Assembly: GCA_900767465.1 (NCBI GenBank)
Contig: CAAGAW010000029.1
Location: forward strand, 1-64,000
Reading direction: 5' to 3'
Length of the DNA: 64,000 bases
DNA from: Clostridia bacterium
Lineage (GTDB): Bacteria > Bacillota > Clostridia > Christensenellales > Pumilibacteraceae
Shown here: in pieces, positions 7,708 to 16,699 of the stretch
Numbering within the stretch: position 1 is the stretch's first letter
How the letters are laid out: each line of letters opens with the position of its first letter
Program-made: the position numbers and the translations under genes
Notes under the pieces: model-generated
What the model was told of the DNA's origin: nothing
Database searches by the model: none
Seen by the model: the letters and a program-made list of their open reading frames with translations, nothing else

Positions 7708-9145
7708 GCAAATACACGAACCGAGAAACCTCACGATGCTCACCGACTTTTATCAACTGACGATGATGGACGGTTATCTGAGCAGCGGTATACACGAAGA
7801 AATCGCAACGTTCGACCTCTTTTTCCGTCAGCGCGGGCAGATAAATTACGCCGTCGCCGCAGGACTCGAACAGGCAATCGAGTACATAAAAGACCTTCAT
7901 TTTTCGGCGGAGGATATAGAGTACCTTCGTTCGCTGAATACATTCACGGACAAGTTCCTCGATTATCTTAAAGATCTTCGCTTTACCGGCGATATTTATT
8001 CGGTGCGCGAGGGCGAAATAGTATTTCCGATGGAGCCGATCATGATCGTGCGCGCTCCGCTTATCGAGGCGCAACTCGTCGAAACCGCGCTCCTTACCAT
8101 CATAAGTCATCAGACGCTTATCGCGACGAAGGCGTCGAGAGTTACGACTGCGGCGGGCGAGGGAAAAGTCATCGAATTCGGACTTCGCCGCGCTCAGGGG
8201 CCGGACGCGGGCGTTTACGGCAGCCGGGCAAGTATAATCGGCGGAGCGAGCGCGACTTCCAACGTGCTTGCCGCACAGATGTTCGACATCGCACCCAAAG
8301 GAACGCATTCGCACAGCTGGGTGCTCAGTTTCCCGACCGAACTCGACGCGTTCAACGCGTTTGCGGACATTTACCCCGACAGTTGCCTCCTTTTAGTGGA
8401 CACTTACGATACGCTCCGTAGCGGCGTTCCCAACGCGATAAAGGTGTTCGACAGACTTAAAAAGGAGGGACACAAGCCGCTCGGTATCCGTCTCGACAGC
8501 GGCGACCTTGCGTACCTGAGCAAAAAGGCGCGCAAGATGCTCGACGAGGCGGGCTATCCCGACGCCGTCATCTTCGCAAGCAACGACATCGACGAGAATC
8601 TCGTAAACGCCCTCAACGCGCAGGGCGCGAAAATCGATATGTACGGAGTGGGTACAAAACTCATCACGTCCGACGGTATGCCCTCGCTCGGCGGCGTTTA
8701 CAAACTTGCCGAAATTATTCGCGACGGCAAATCCGTTCCGCGCCTTAAAAAGTCCGATTCCATCGAAAAGATCACAAACCCGGGATTCAAAACCGTTTAC
8801 CGTATCTACGAAAAGGAGAGCGGCAAAGCGTTTGCCGACCTTATCGCGCTCAAAGGAGAGGAACTCGTTAAGCCGCTTACGCTCACGCACGAAACCGAGC
8901 GGTGGAAGAAAACGACGCTCGAAGATTACGACAGCAAGGAACTTCTCGTAAAGGTGTTCGAGGGCGGTAAACTCGTTTACGACGTGCCTACGCTTAAAGA
9001 AAGTTCACAGTACCGCCACGACGAACTTGCCCGTTTCTGGGACGAGTATAAACGTCTCGTCAATCCTCATATATACAAGGTCGATCTCAGCGACGGATTG
9101 TACGAACTCAAACAAAGAATGTTGCTTAACGGCGACAAGGCTTAA
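7700..9145 (+). CDS. pncB: Nicotinate phosphoribosyltransferase
   Basis: The enzyme converts nicotinate and PRPP to nicotinate mononucleotide in the Preiss-Handler NAD salvage pathway. The 481-residue product begins with NLTMLTDFYQLTMMDGY, the conserved N-terminal block. It also contains the central RLDSGDLAYLSKKAR motif and GVGTKLITS, both phosphoribosyl-binding regions. The ATG at 7700 is chosen because the conserved block starts a few residues later; it overlaps the end of the preceding gene. Fourth position in the lgt transcription unit gives no obvious pathway link. Confidence 0.94.
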   Translation: MNKQIHEPRNLTMLTDFYQLTMMDGYLSSGIHEEIATFDLFFRQRGQINYAVAAGLEQAIEYIKDLHFSAEDIEYLRSLNTFTDKFLDYLKDLRFTGDIYSVREGEIVFPMEPIMIVRAPLIEAQLVETALLTIISHQTLIATKASRVTTAAGEGKVIEFGLRRAQGPDAGVYGSRASIIGGASATSNVLAAQMFDIAPKGTHSHSWVLSFPTELDAFNAFADIYPDSCLLLVDTYDTLRSGVPNAIKVFDRLKKEGHKPLGIRLDSGDLAYLSKKARKMLDEAGYPDAVIFASNDIDENLVNALNAQGAKIDMYGVGTKLITSDGMPSLGGVYKLAEIIRDGKSVPRLKKSDSIEKITNPGFKTVYRIYEKESGKAFADLIALKGEELVKPLTLTHETERWKKTTLEDYDSKELLVKVFEGGKLVYDVPTLKESSQYRHDELARFWDEYKRLVNPHIYKVDLSDGLYELKQRMLLNGDKA

Positions 9146-9158
9146 AAAGGGAGAAGAA

Positions 9159-9737
9159 ATGACGTTCGATCAGGACAGAAAAGGTTATAACCGTTCGCAA
9201 GTCGACGATTATATCGCGCGGCTCAACGAAGAGCATTACAAAGAATCGGGCGAACTTCGCTCCAGAATCACGGAACTTCGCACGGAACTCGACGAAAAAA
9301 ACGCGAAAATCGCCGAACTCGAAAGCCGCAAAGAAGCCGTTGCCTCCGCGCTTATAAAAGCGGTCGAAAAGGCGGACGAAATCGAAAAGGCAGCGGTAAA
9401 ACGCTACCGCGACGAAATGGATCAACTTCGCGTTTTTCACGGCAAATGGCAGGCTCATTATAACGCTTTGCTTGCGCGCTATCCCGACGACGAAGGGCTT
9501 AAAGCGCAAAGCAAGTTCAACGAGGCGATGGACGAAATTTTGTCGGACGACGCTTCGTCGGCGGCTTTTGCGGGCGTGTACGAAAGCGAAAGCAAGCGGG
9601 TAAAAACCCGTCCCGCGTCGCTCGCCGAAAACTCGGTAAGCGCAAGCGGTTTCGATTTTGCCGAAGCGTGGAATCCGACCGAAGACCTCGGTTCGATAAT
9701 GTCCGACCTCGGACTAATGTCGGACGAAGAAGATTAA
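9159..9737 (+). CDS. DivIVA-domain coiled-coil protein
   Basis: The 192-residue protein opens with TFDQDRKGYNRSQVDDYIARLN, the DivIVA/GpsB-type N-terminal membrane- and curvature-binding motif. A coiled coil rich in Glu, Lys and Leu follows at about 25-105. The C-terminal third is low complexity and acidic. Members of this superfamily mark cell poles or septa and recruit division or wall-synthesis proteins. An AAGGGAG site precedes the ATG, 13 bp after pncB. It could be a divergent DivIVA paralogue rather than the main one, since the usual sepF/ylm neighbourhood is absent. Confidence 0.75.
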   Translation: MTFDQDRKGYNRSQVDDYIARLNEEHYKESGELRSRITELRTELDEKNAKIAELESRKEAVASALIKAVEKADEIEKAAVKRYRDEMDQLRVFHGKWQAHYNALLARYPDDEGLKAQSKFNEAMDEILSDDASSAAFAGVYESESKRVKTRPASLAENSVSASGFDFAEAWNPTEDLGSIMSDLGLMSDEED

Positions 9738-9754
9738 ACAGGCAGGAAAAAACA

Positions 9755-11146
9755 ATGAAAGACGAAATCCAAGAACTCGAAAGCAAACTTTGCTACAAGA
9801 AAAAGAATCTTTTCGCCGGTTATTCGGACGAAGAAAAGAAAGCCGTTTTCGATTTTGCCGAGGGGTATAAAAAGTTCCTCGACGGCGGCAAAACCGAGCG
9901 CGAATGCGTGGAAATCGCGATAGCGGAAGCAAAAAAACGCGGCTACAAAGAATATAAATTCGGCGACAAACTCGCAGTCTGCGGCAAATACTATTTCGTA
10001 AATCATCTCAAATCGATCGCGATTTTCAAGATAGGAAAAAAGAACGTCGAAGAGGCGGGCATAAAACTCGTAGTGTCGCATATCGACTCGCCGCGCCTCG
10101 ATATAAAGCAGAATCCGCTTTACGAAAACGGCGAAATGTCGTTGCTTAAAACGCACTATTACGGCGGTATAAAAAAGTATCAGTGGACGGCGATTCCGCT
10201 TGCTCTTCACGGCGTGGTCGTACTTCGCGACGGCACGAAAAAGGTGATACGTATAGGCGAAAACGCGACCGACCCCGTATTTTACGTCACCGATCTTTTG
10301 CCGCATCTTGCACGCGAGCAAATGGCGAAACCGGCAACTAAAATCGTCGAGGCGGAAAACCTCAATATCGTCGTCGGCTCAACCCCGTACGGCGGCGACG
10401 ACGCGAAAGAGGCGTTCAAACTCGCGACGCTTAAAATTCTCAACGAAACTTACGGTATGACCGAAGAGGACTTTTTAAGCGCGGAACTTACCGCCGTTCC
10501 GGCGTTCCCCGCCCGCGACGTCGGATTCGACCGCGCGCTTATCGGCTCGTACGGTCACGACGACCGCGTTTGCGCTTATCCCGCGATGATGGCTCAGTTC
10601 GAGGCTGGCGACGATGAAACGACGGTGTGCTGGCTCGTAGACAAAGAGGAAATCGGCAGCGAGGGTAATACCGGCGCGCAATGCGCAATGATCCGCGACC
10701 TTATCGAAGGTATCGCAGCCTCTCTCGGCGCCGATCCCGTAAGTACCCGACTCGCCTCGAAGTGTATCAGTTCGGACGTAACGTCGTGTTACGACCCGAC
10801 TTACAGTTCGGTTTTCGAGAAAAACAACGCCGCGCTTCTGTCCAACGGCGTGGCAATGAATAAGTTTACCGGCGCGGGCGGCAAAAGCGGCTCGAACGAC
10901 GCTTCCGCCGAGTACGTTGGCGAAATCAGAAAACTTTTGTCCGACGCGGGCGTTGTCTGGCAGAGTTCCGAACTCGGCAGAGTGGACGAGGGCGGCGGCG
11001 GAACCATCGCGAAATACGTGGCAAAACTGAATATCGATACGGTCGACCTCGGCGTCCCCGTGCTTTCGATGCACGCGCCTTACGAACTCATCTCGAAAGC
11101 CGACCTTTACTCCGCATTCCTCGCCTTCAAAGCGTTCTTGAAATAG
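9755..11146 (+). CDS. M18-family zinc aminopeptidase
   Basis: The 463-residue protein matches the M18 aminopeptidase family (aspartyl aminopeptidase type), dizinc exopeptidases that remove N-terminal residues from peptides. Metal- and active-site blocks are visible: SHIDSPRLD, DKEEIGSEGNTGA and GSYGHDDRV, plus the glycine-rich TGAGGKSGSNDA near the end. The ATG at 9755 follows GGCAGGAAAA, a moderate ribosome site, 17 bp after the DivIVA-like gene. Its last 27 bp are duplicated 298 bp downstream, so the present TAG end may come from the rearrangement that placed repeats here. Confidence 0.93.
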   Translation: MKDEIQELESKLCYKKKNLFAGYSDEEKKAVFDFAEGYKKFLDGGKTERECVEIAIAEAKKRGYKEYKFGDKLAVCGKYYFVNHLKSIAIFKIGKKNVEEAGIKLVVSHIDSPRLDIKQNPLYENGEMSLLKTHYYGGIKKYQWTAIPLALHGVVVLRDGTKKVIRIGENATDPVFYVTDLLPHLAREQMAKPATKIVEAENLNIVVGSTPYGGDDAKEAFKLATLKILNETYGMTEEDFLSAELTAVPAFPARDVGFDRALIGSYGHDDRVCAYPAMMAQFEAGDDETTVCWLVDKEEIGSEGNTGAQCAMIRDLIEGIAASLGADPVSTRLASKCISSDVTSCYDPTYSSVFEKNNAALLSNGVAMNKFTGAGGKSGSNDASAEYVGEIRKLLSDAGVVWQSSELGRVDEGGGGTIAKYVAKLNIDTVDLGVPVLSMHAPYELISKADLYSAFLAFKAFLK

Positions 11147-11443
11147 TCGTTTCGCTTTATCGGATTGATAGACTATCAAGGAGTACGCGGCGGTTAATAA
11201 TGCTTGACGTTATAAAACCAAACGTGTACCCGTAACGCTTTGTCATTGCGAGCGAAGGCGTAGCCGTAGCGTGGCAATCTCCCGGAAGGGGAACGTCGGA
11301 AACTTACCCGCGCCGGCCCGCTTGCCTGCGGTGTGGTTCACCGCCGTGGTAATCTCGCGGGAGCAAAATGCCGCCCGCGTACACGCGCCAACCAACTTGC
11401 CTGTGCAGGCTCTGCGCCTCGCCTTCAAAGCGTTCTTGAAATA
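11119..11443. repeat. 27-bp direct duplication bracketing a repeat cluster
   Basis: The 27 bp at 11119-11145, which encode the end of the aminopeptidase, recur exactly at 11417-11443. The copies begin CCTCGCCTTCAAAG and end TTCTTGAAATA. Between them lie about 270 bp that include the GTCATTGCGAGCG...GTGGCAATCTCCCGG module (about 11242-11284) and GC-rich units related to the other intergenic clusters; the module ending CAGGCTCTGCGCC abuts the second copy exactly. This resembles a target-site duplication made when the block was inserted, although slippage or template switching would look the same. No gene is visible in 11147-11533. Confidence 0.85.
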
Positions 11444-11501
11444 AAATCCCGCGAAAACGGTTAAATTTTTCTTATATTCTTTCAATATGCGTCCAAAATA
11501 C

Positions 11502-11530
11502 TTGCAAAAAAAATTTTTTGCTTGTACTAT
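11502..11530 (+). promoter_or_regulatory. Probable promoter of the dgt-dnaG-sigma operon
   Basis: TTGCAA at 11502-11507 and TACTAT at 11525-11530 with a 17-bp, mostly A/T spacer. The ATG chosen for dgt begins 3 bp after the -10 box, closer than usual, so either the transcript is leaderless or the real start codon is further inside (TTG at 11546). Confidence 0.55.
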
Positions 11531-11533
11531 TTA

Positions 11534-12541
11534 ATGGGTGATACTTTGAGAGACTATAAATCCGTAATATACGAAATAGAGGACAAATACCTTTCTCCGT
11601 ACGCGTCGAAGTCCGTCGAAACGCGCGGAAGAAAGGTATTTATTCCCGAAAGCAATACGCGTACGGAGTATCAACGCGACCGCGACCGTATCCTGCACTG
11701 TAAAGCGTTTCGTCGGTTGAAGCACAAGACGCAGGTTTTTCTTGCGCCCGAAGGCGATCACTACCGGACGCGGCTTACGCATACGCTCGAAGTGAGTCAG
11801 ATTGCGCGGTCGATTGCCCGTGCGCTTCGGCTCAACGAGGATCTTACCGAAGCGATCAGCCTCGGTCACGACCTCGGTCATACGCCCTACGGACACGCCG
11901 GCGAGCGCGCTCTCAACGAATTCACGCATTTCGCGCATAACGAGCAGTCGCTTCGCGTCGTGGACGTACTCGAATACGATGGCAAAGGCATGAATCTCAC
12001 GTTCGAGGTTCGCGACGGAATAATCAACCACACCTCGAAAGGCAACGCCGCCACGCTCGAAGGTCACGTAGTGGCGTGGAGCGACCGCATAGCGTACATC
12101 AACCACGACATAGACGACGCGATCCGCGGCGGAGTGATTTGCGAAACGGACATACCGCAAAAGTACCGCGAAGTTTTCGGAACGAACAACGGCGCGCGCA
12201 TAAATTCGATGATAACGGACGTAATCGAAAACAGTTACGGTCAACCGTTCGTTTCGCCGAGTCCCGCGTTCGTAACCGAAATCAACGGACTTCGCGAATT
12301 TATGTTCGAGAGAGTTTACCGCTCGTCGATAGCGAAAAGCGAAGAGGGTAAAGCGATAGAAATGATCAAGTTTCTGTACGAGTATTTTTACTCGCACAAA
12401 GACGCGTTACCCCGCGAACTGCTTGATATGGACAGTACGCCCGAGCAAAAGGTCTGCGATCATATTTCGTCGATGAGCGATCTGTACGCGGTAAGAGTTT
12501 ACGAAGACATCACCGTGCCTAAAGGCTGGTCGAAGTTTTAG
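11534..12541 (+). CDS. dgt: Deoxyguanosinetriphosphate triphosphohydrolase-like HD protein
   Basis: The 335-residue protein belongs to the dGTPase-like HD family, which hydrolyses dNTPs to deoxynucleosides and triphosphate. The metal-binding HD residues are seen as RTRLTHTLEVSQIAR (about 78-92) and GHDLGHTPYGHAGE (about 111-124), with a further HNEQS motif. In Clostridia this gene is commonly located just before dnaG, as here (17 bp gap). No Shine-Dalgarno sequence is present, and the start (ATG 11534, TTG 11522 or TTG 11546) is uncertain because the likely -10 box touches it. Confidence 0.9.
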   Translation: MGDTLRDYKSVIYEIEDKYLSPYASKSVETRGRKVFIPESNTRTEYQRDRDRILHCKAFRRLKHKTQVFLAPEGDHYRTRLTHTLEVSQIARSIARALRLNEDLTEAISLGHDLGHTPYGHAGERALNEFTHFAHNEQSLRVVDVLEYDGKGMNLTFEVRDGIINHTSKGNAATLEGHVVAWSDRIAYINHDIDDAIRGGVICETDIPQKYREVFGTNNGARINSMITDVIENSYGQPFVSPSPAFVTEINGLREFMFERVYRSSIAKSEEGKAIEMIKFLYEYFYSHKDALPRELLDMDSTPEQKVCDHISSMSDLYAVRVYEDITVPKGWSKF

Positions 12542-12558
12542 AAAAACGGAGTAAAGAT

Positions 12559-14313
12559 TTGGACAGGGAGTGGATTGACGAACTTCTATCCCGAACGGAT
12601 CTGGTGCGACTTATTTCGCGCTACGTTCCGCTCAACAAAAAGGGCAGAACCTATTGGGGGTGCTGTCCGTTTCATCATGAAAAAGAACCGTCTTTCGCGG
12701 TAAACGAAGAAAAACAATTTTATCATTGTTTCGGTTGCAAAGAGAGCGGAAACGCCATATCGTTCGTGCAGAAAATGGAAAGCGTCGACTTTATCGACGC
12801 CGTCCGTCTGCTCGCCGCCGAAGCGAAAATGGAAGTTCCCGAACTCAAAAAATTCAAAAACGAGGGCATTTCCCGCGAAAAACGCGAACGGCTGTATTCG
12901 CTTATGCGTGCCGCAGCAAAACATTATTACGACAATCTTTTCACCGACGGAGGCAAACGCGCCCGCGATTACCTCGGTATGAGGCAGGTTCCCGACAAAC
13001 TCGTCACGAAGTTCGGTTTCGGAGCGAGCCTCGGCAGTAAGGAAATAATCAACTTTCTCGAAAGCAAAGGCTACACGAAATCCGAAATGAAAGAGGCGGG
13101 ACTTATCGAACAACGTGGCGCGGACTGGTACGACGTGTTCTACGACCGCATGATGATTCCGATAATAAACAATTTCGGCGAAGTCGTGGCGTTCGGCGGA
13201 CGGCTCATAAACCCCGAATCGCACATTCCCGTCAAGTACCGCAACAGTAGCAACACCCCCATTTTCGACAAATCGAAAACGTTATACGCGATCAACCTTT
13301 TAAAAAAGAAAAAACAGCGCGAACCGATAAAAAACGTTATCGTTTGCGAGGGGTATATGGACGTGCTCGCGCTACATAAGGCGGGATTCGACACCGCGGT
13401 CGCGAGTATGGGAACCGCGCTTACGATGCAGCAGGCAAAACTTATCCGCAACTATTCGACCAACGTATACATCTGTTACGACGGCGATTCGGCGGGACAA
13501 ACGGCAACCATGCGCGGACTCGATATTTTGCAGGCGGCGGGACTTAACGTCAAGGTTGTTTCGCTTCCCGACGAACTGGACCCCGACGACTTTATCAAGG
13601 CGCGCGGAGCGGCGGCGTACCAAAAACTTCTCGACGACGCGCTTACGCTTCCCGCGTTCAAACTCGACGTTCTCGCCAAAAAATTCGACCTCGGCGCGCC
13701 CGACGGCAAAACGGCTTACGCGATCGAAGCGATAAAAGTGATCAAATCGCTCGATAATCCGGTCGAACGCGAAGAATATTTATCCGTAATTCACGACAAA
13801 ACCGGCTATTCGTACGACGCGCTTCGTCAGCAGGCGGACATAACCGAATTGCCGGAGCCGGCCGCCGACCGCAGCGCGACTCCGCCCGCGGACGCCGAAC
13901 CGATAAAAGGACGAGGCAAAGCGGAACTGTTTGTAATCGCGTCCATCGCGCACGGCAAAGAATACGTCGATTTTACCGAGGACGTGTACCCGTTTCTGAG
14001 TTCGGACGTCGACCGTCGCATTTACGAATACGCGCTCGATCGTTTCAAAAAAGGCGAAAAACCGTCCGTTTCCGCACTCTACACTCTCGAAAACCCCGAA
14101 GAAATCGCGGAAATCGCGGAATACTCGTTCGTCGACGGCGACGACGGAGCGAAATACGCAAGTTGCCTCAACAATATGAAAGTCCGCTGCTACAAGGAAG
14201 AAAAAGACAGGCTCGCAAAAGAGTTCGACACGACCAAAGACGTCGCGCTCATCGCGAAAATTGCAAAAATCGAGAACGCTCTCAGATCGTTGCGGAGCGG
14301 AGGAGAAGAATGA
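12559..14313 (+). CDS. dnaG: DNA primase
   Basis: DnaG synthesises RNA primers for lagging-strand replication. The 584-residue product has the CHC2 zinc finger (Cys36, His39, Cys57, Cys60 within CPFHHEK...YHCFGC), the RNA polymerase core, and a TOPRIM domain with VIVCEGYMDVLALH (about 258-271) and YICYDGDSAGQ. The C-terminal helicase-binding region is present. It starts with TTG after a GGAGTAA ribosome site, because the conserved DREWIDELLSRTDLV begins there. Its stop overlaps the ATG of the next sigma gene (ATGA). Confidence 0.96.
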   Translation: MDREWIDELLSRTDLVRLISRYVPLNKKGRTYWGCCPFHHEKEPSFAVNEEKQFYHCFGCKESGNAISFVQKMESVDFIDAVRLLAAEAKMEVPELKKFKNEGISREKRERLYSLMRAAAKHYYDNLFTDGGKRARDYLGMRQVPDKLVTKFGFGASLGSKEIINFLESKGYTKSEMKEAGLIEQRGADWYDVFYDRMMIPIINNFGEVVAFGGRLINPESHIPVKYRNSSNTPIFDKSKTLYAINLLKKKKQREPIKNVIVCEGYMDVLALHKAGFDTAVASMGTALTMQQAKLIRNYSTNVYICYDGDSAGQTATMRGLDILQAAGLNVKVVSLPDELDPDDFIKARGAAAYQKLLDDALTLPAFKLDVLAKKFDLGAPDGKTAYAIEAIKVIKSLDNPVEREEYLSVIHDKTGYSYDALRQQADITELPEPAADRSATPPADAEPIKGRGKAELFVIASIAHGKEYVDFTEDVYPFLSSDVDRRIYEYALDRFKKGEKPSVSALYTLENPEEIAEIAEYSFVDGDDGAKYASCLNNMKVRCYKEEKDRLAKEFDTTKDVALIAKIAKIENALRSLRSGGEE

Positions 14314-15380
14314 AAGAAGACATCAACAAGTTACCCGGGCACACGATCGAAGAACAAATAGACCTGCTCGAACTTCAGGGCAAGCGGAAAGAATGGCTCA
14401 CTCTCGAAGAGGTAGAGGAAGCGTTGGTGTTGTACTGTAACGCCTCGCGGGAGGACGTGGACAGAGCGTGCGAAGAACTCGAAAAACGCCGTATTCTCAT
14501 CGTAAGCGAGGACGCCGAACAAAAAGCGGACGAATCGGAAGACGTGGGATCGAGCGGAGACTCGACGCGGGACTTTCTGCATAGGCTCGGAAAGTTCGAA
14601 CTTCTTACCGCCGACGAGGAAATAGAACTCGCCAAGCGTATTGCGAATGGCGACAAAGCGGCAAAAGACAAACTCGTAAACAGTAACCTCCGACTCGTCG
14701 TGTCCATAGCGAAAAAATACGTGGGCAGGGGAGTCGACCTCGACGACCTCGTTCAGATCGGGTCTATCGGACTTATGACCGCCGCCGAAAAATTCGATTA
14801 CACCAAAGGATTCAGGTTCTCGACGTACGCCACGTGGTGGATCAAGCAGGCGATTATGCGTTCGGCACGCGATTTCACGTCCAGCATACATACTCCCGGT
14901 TACGTTCTCGACAAAATCGAGCGAATGCAACGGCTTTCAAACGAATTCGAGCAGAAAAACGGCAGAATTCCCACGCAGGAAGAACTCGCCGAAAAAATGG
15001 GTGAGGACGTAAAGCGCATTTCGCTTTATCAGCGGCTTCAGCAGCAAAAGCGTTCGATAGACGAAACGATAGGCGAAAAGGACGAAGGCACGACCCTCGG
15101 CGACCTCCTTTCGAGCGAGGATCCCGATCCCGATTCCATCGCGATGACGAACTATATGAACGACCTTATCCGCGTCGTTCTGTCCGGACTCGAACCGCGC
15201 GAGCAGCTTATAATCACGCTTAGGTACGGACTCGACAGCCGCGTCCCGATGACGCTCGAAGAGGTCGGCAAAATATTCAACATCACCCGCGAGCGCGTTC
15301 GTCAGATCGAACAGTCCGCGCTAAAAAAACTACGCAACCCGAAGATAAACAAGCCTATTCGTAAATTTCAGCAGGGCTAA
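14310..15380 (+). CDS. RpoD-like sigma-70 factor, divergent paralogue
   Basis: This 356-residue sigma factor has a region-1.1-like N-terminus (about 15-70), a short acidic linker, and complete regions 1.2, 2, 3 and 4. Region 2.3 (FRFSTYATWWIKQAI) keeps the melting tryptophans. Region 2.4 reads MRSARDFTSSIHTPG where RpoD has TRAIADQARTIRIPV: the residue equivalent to E. coli Thr440, which reads the -10 element, is Met. Region 4.2 (TLEEVGKIFNITRERVRQIE) is near normal. It overlaps dnaG by 4 bp and sits where rpoD normally is, yet a more canonical rpoD follows. It is probably a group 2 type factor with shifted -10 preference. Confidence 0.9.
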   Translation: MKEDINKLPGHTIEEQIDLLELQGKRKEWLTLEEVEEALVLYCNASREDVDRACEELEKRRILIVSEDAEQKADESEDVGSSGDSTRDFLHRLGKFELLTADEEIELAKRIANGDKAAKDKLVNSNLRLVVSIAKKYVGRGVDLDDLVQIGSIGLMTAAEKFDYTKGFRFSTYATWWIKQAIMRSARDFTSSIHTPGYVLDKIERMQRLSNEFEQKNGRIPTQEELAEKMGEDVKRISLYQRLQQQKRSIDETIGEKDEGTTLGDLLSSEDPDPDSIAMTNYMNDLIRVVLSGLEPREQLIITLRYGLDSRVPMTLEEVGKIFNITRERVRQIEQSALKKLRNPKINKPIRKFQQG

Positions 15381-15457
15381 AAACGGAAACATATACTCAG
15401 AATAACATTGCAAAGACGTTAAAGCAAACGGGCGCACGGCGCGCCAAAGAGGAATTT

Positions 15458-16699
15458 ATGGAAAAACAAGCGATCGACAAAATATTAAAAACTCTGGACG
15501 CAAAATACAAAAAAGAGGGTAAACTCTCTTACGACGACGTTACCGCCGCCCTCGGCTCGACTATCGACCCCGATACGATCGACGAGGTGCTCAGCGGACT
15601 CGCCGGACTCGGAATCGACGTCGAAGAACCGCGTCTTGTCAAACTCAACGATAAAATCGAAAACGAGATCAAACGTCTTATCAAGGTCGGCAAAACCCGC
15701 GGACACCTTACGTACGACGACGTGGGCGAAAAACTCGCGGTCGAATGCGAAGCAAACGTCGAGCAGATGGAAGAGGTTTTCCGGATACTCAACAAAAACG
15801 GTATTCAGATAATCAACAACGCCGTCGATCTCGTGGGCGACGACATCGACCAGATAATGAGCGAGATATCTATCGACGACCCCGTAAAAGTCTACCTTAA
15901 AGATATCGGCAGAGTTCCGCTTCTTACGATGGAAGAAGAACTCGAACTTGCCAAAAAAATGAACGAGGGCGACGAAAAGGCGAAAAAACGACTCAGCGAA
16001 GCGAACCTCCGTCTCGTAGTGTCCATCGCAAAACGTCACGTAGGCAGGGGTATGCAATTCCTTGACCTTATTCAGGAAGGAAACCTCGGACTTATGAAGG
16101 CGGTCGAAAAGTTCGACTATACCAAGGGATTCAGGTTTTCGACGTACGCCACGTGGTGGATTCGTCAGGCGATCACCCGCGCGATTGCCGATCAGGCGCG
16201 CACGATCCGTATCCCGGTCCACATGGTAGAGACGATAAACAAACTTACCCGCGCGACCCGCGTACTCGTTCAGAAACTCGGCAGAGACCCGACGCCCGAA
16301 GAACTCAGCGAAGAAATGGGGATCTCGGTGGAACGCGTAGCCGAAATTCAGCAGATCGCTCTCGACCCCGTGTCGCTCGAAACGCCTATCGGCGAGGAAG
16401 AGGACAGCCACCTCGGCGACTTTATCGAGGACGTGCACATCGCGTCGCCCAACGAATCGGCGACGACTACGATGCTCAAAGAGCAACTTCTCGCCGTACT
16501 CGATTCGCTCACCCCGCGCGAAGAAATGGTTTTAAGACTTCGTTACGGTCTTGACGACGGACACCCGCGCACCCTCGAAGAGGTAGGCAAAGAGTTCGGA
16601 GTCACGAGAGAGCGTATACGTCAGATAGAGGCGAAAGCGCTCCGCAAACTTCGTCACCCCCAGCGCAGCAAACGACTTAAAGATTACGTCGATCAATGA
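15458..16699 (+). CDS. rpoD: Primary RNA polymerase sigma factor RpoD
   Basis: This 413-residue protein has the canonical primary-sigma core: DPVKVYLKDIG (1.2), GFRFSTYATWWIRQAITRAIADQ through TIRIPVHMVE (2.3-3.0), and PRTLEEVGKEFGVTRERIRQIE (4.2). Its N-terminus holds two successive region-1.1-like modules, about 1-55 (KEGKLSYDDVTAALG) and about 64-120 (TRGHLTYDDVGEKLA), each followed by a helix with an Ile/Val-rich end. The 77 bp upstream contain an AGAGGAA ribosome site but no consensus promoter, so it is probably co-transcribed with the preceding sigma gene. The trmK ATG overlaps its stop. Confidence 0.95.
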   Translation: MEKQAIDKILKTLDAKYKKEGKLSYDDVTAALGSTIDPDTIDEVLSGLAGLGIDVEEPRLVKLNDKIENEIKRLIKVGKTRGHLTYDDVGEKLAVECEANVEQMEEVFRILNKNGIQIINNAVDLVGDDIDQIMSEISIDDPVKVYLKDIGRVPLLTMEEELELAKKMNEGDEKAKKRLSEANLRLVVSIAKRHVGRGMQFLDLIQEGNLGLMKAVEKFDYTKGFRFSTYATWWIRQAITRAIADQARTIRIPVHMVETINKLTRATRVLVQKLGRDPTPEELSEEMGISVERVAEIQQIALDPVSLETPIGEEEDSHLGDFIEDVHIASPNESATTTMLKEQLLAVLDSLTPREEMVLRLRYGLDDGHPRTLEEVGKEFGVTRERIRQIEAKALRKLRHPQRSKRLKDYVDQ

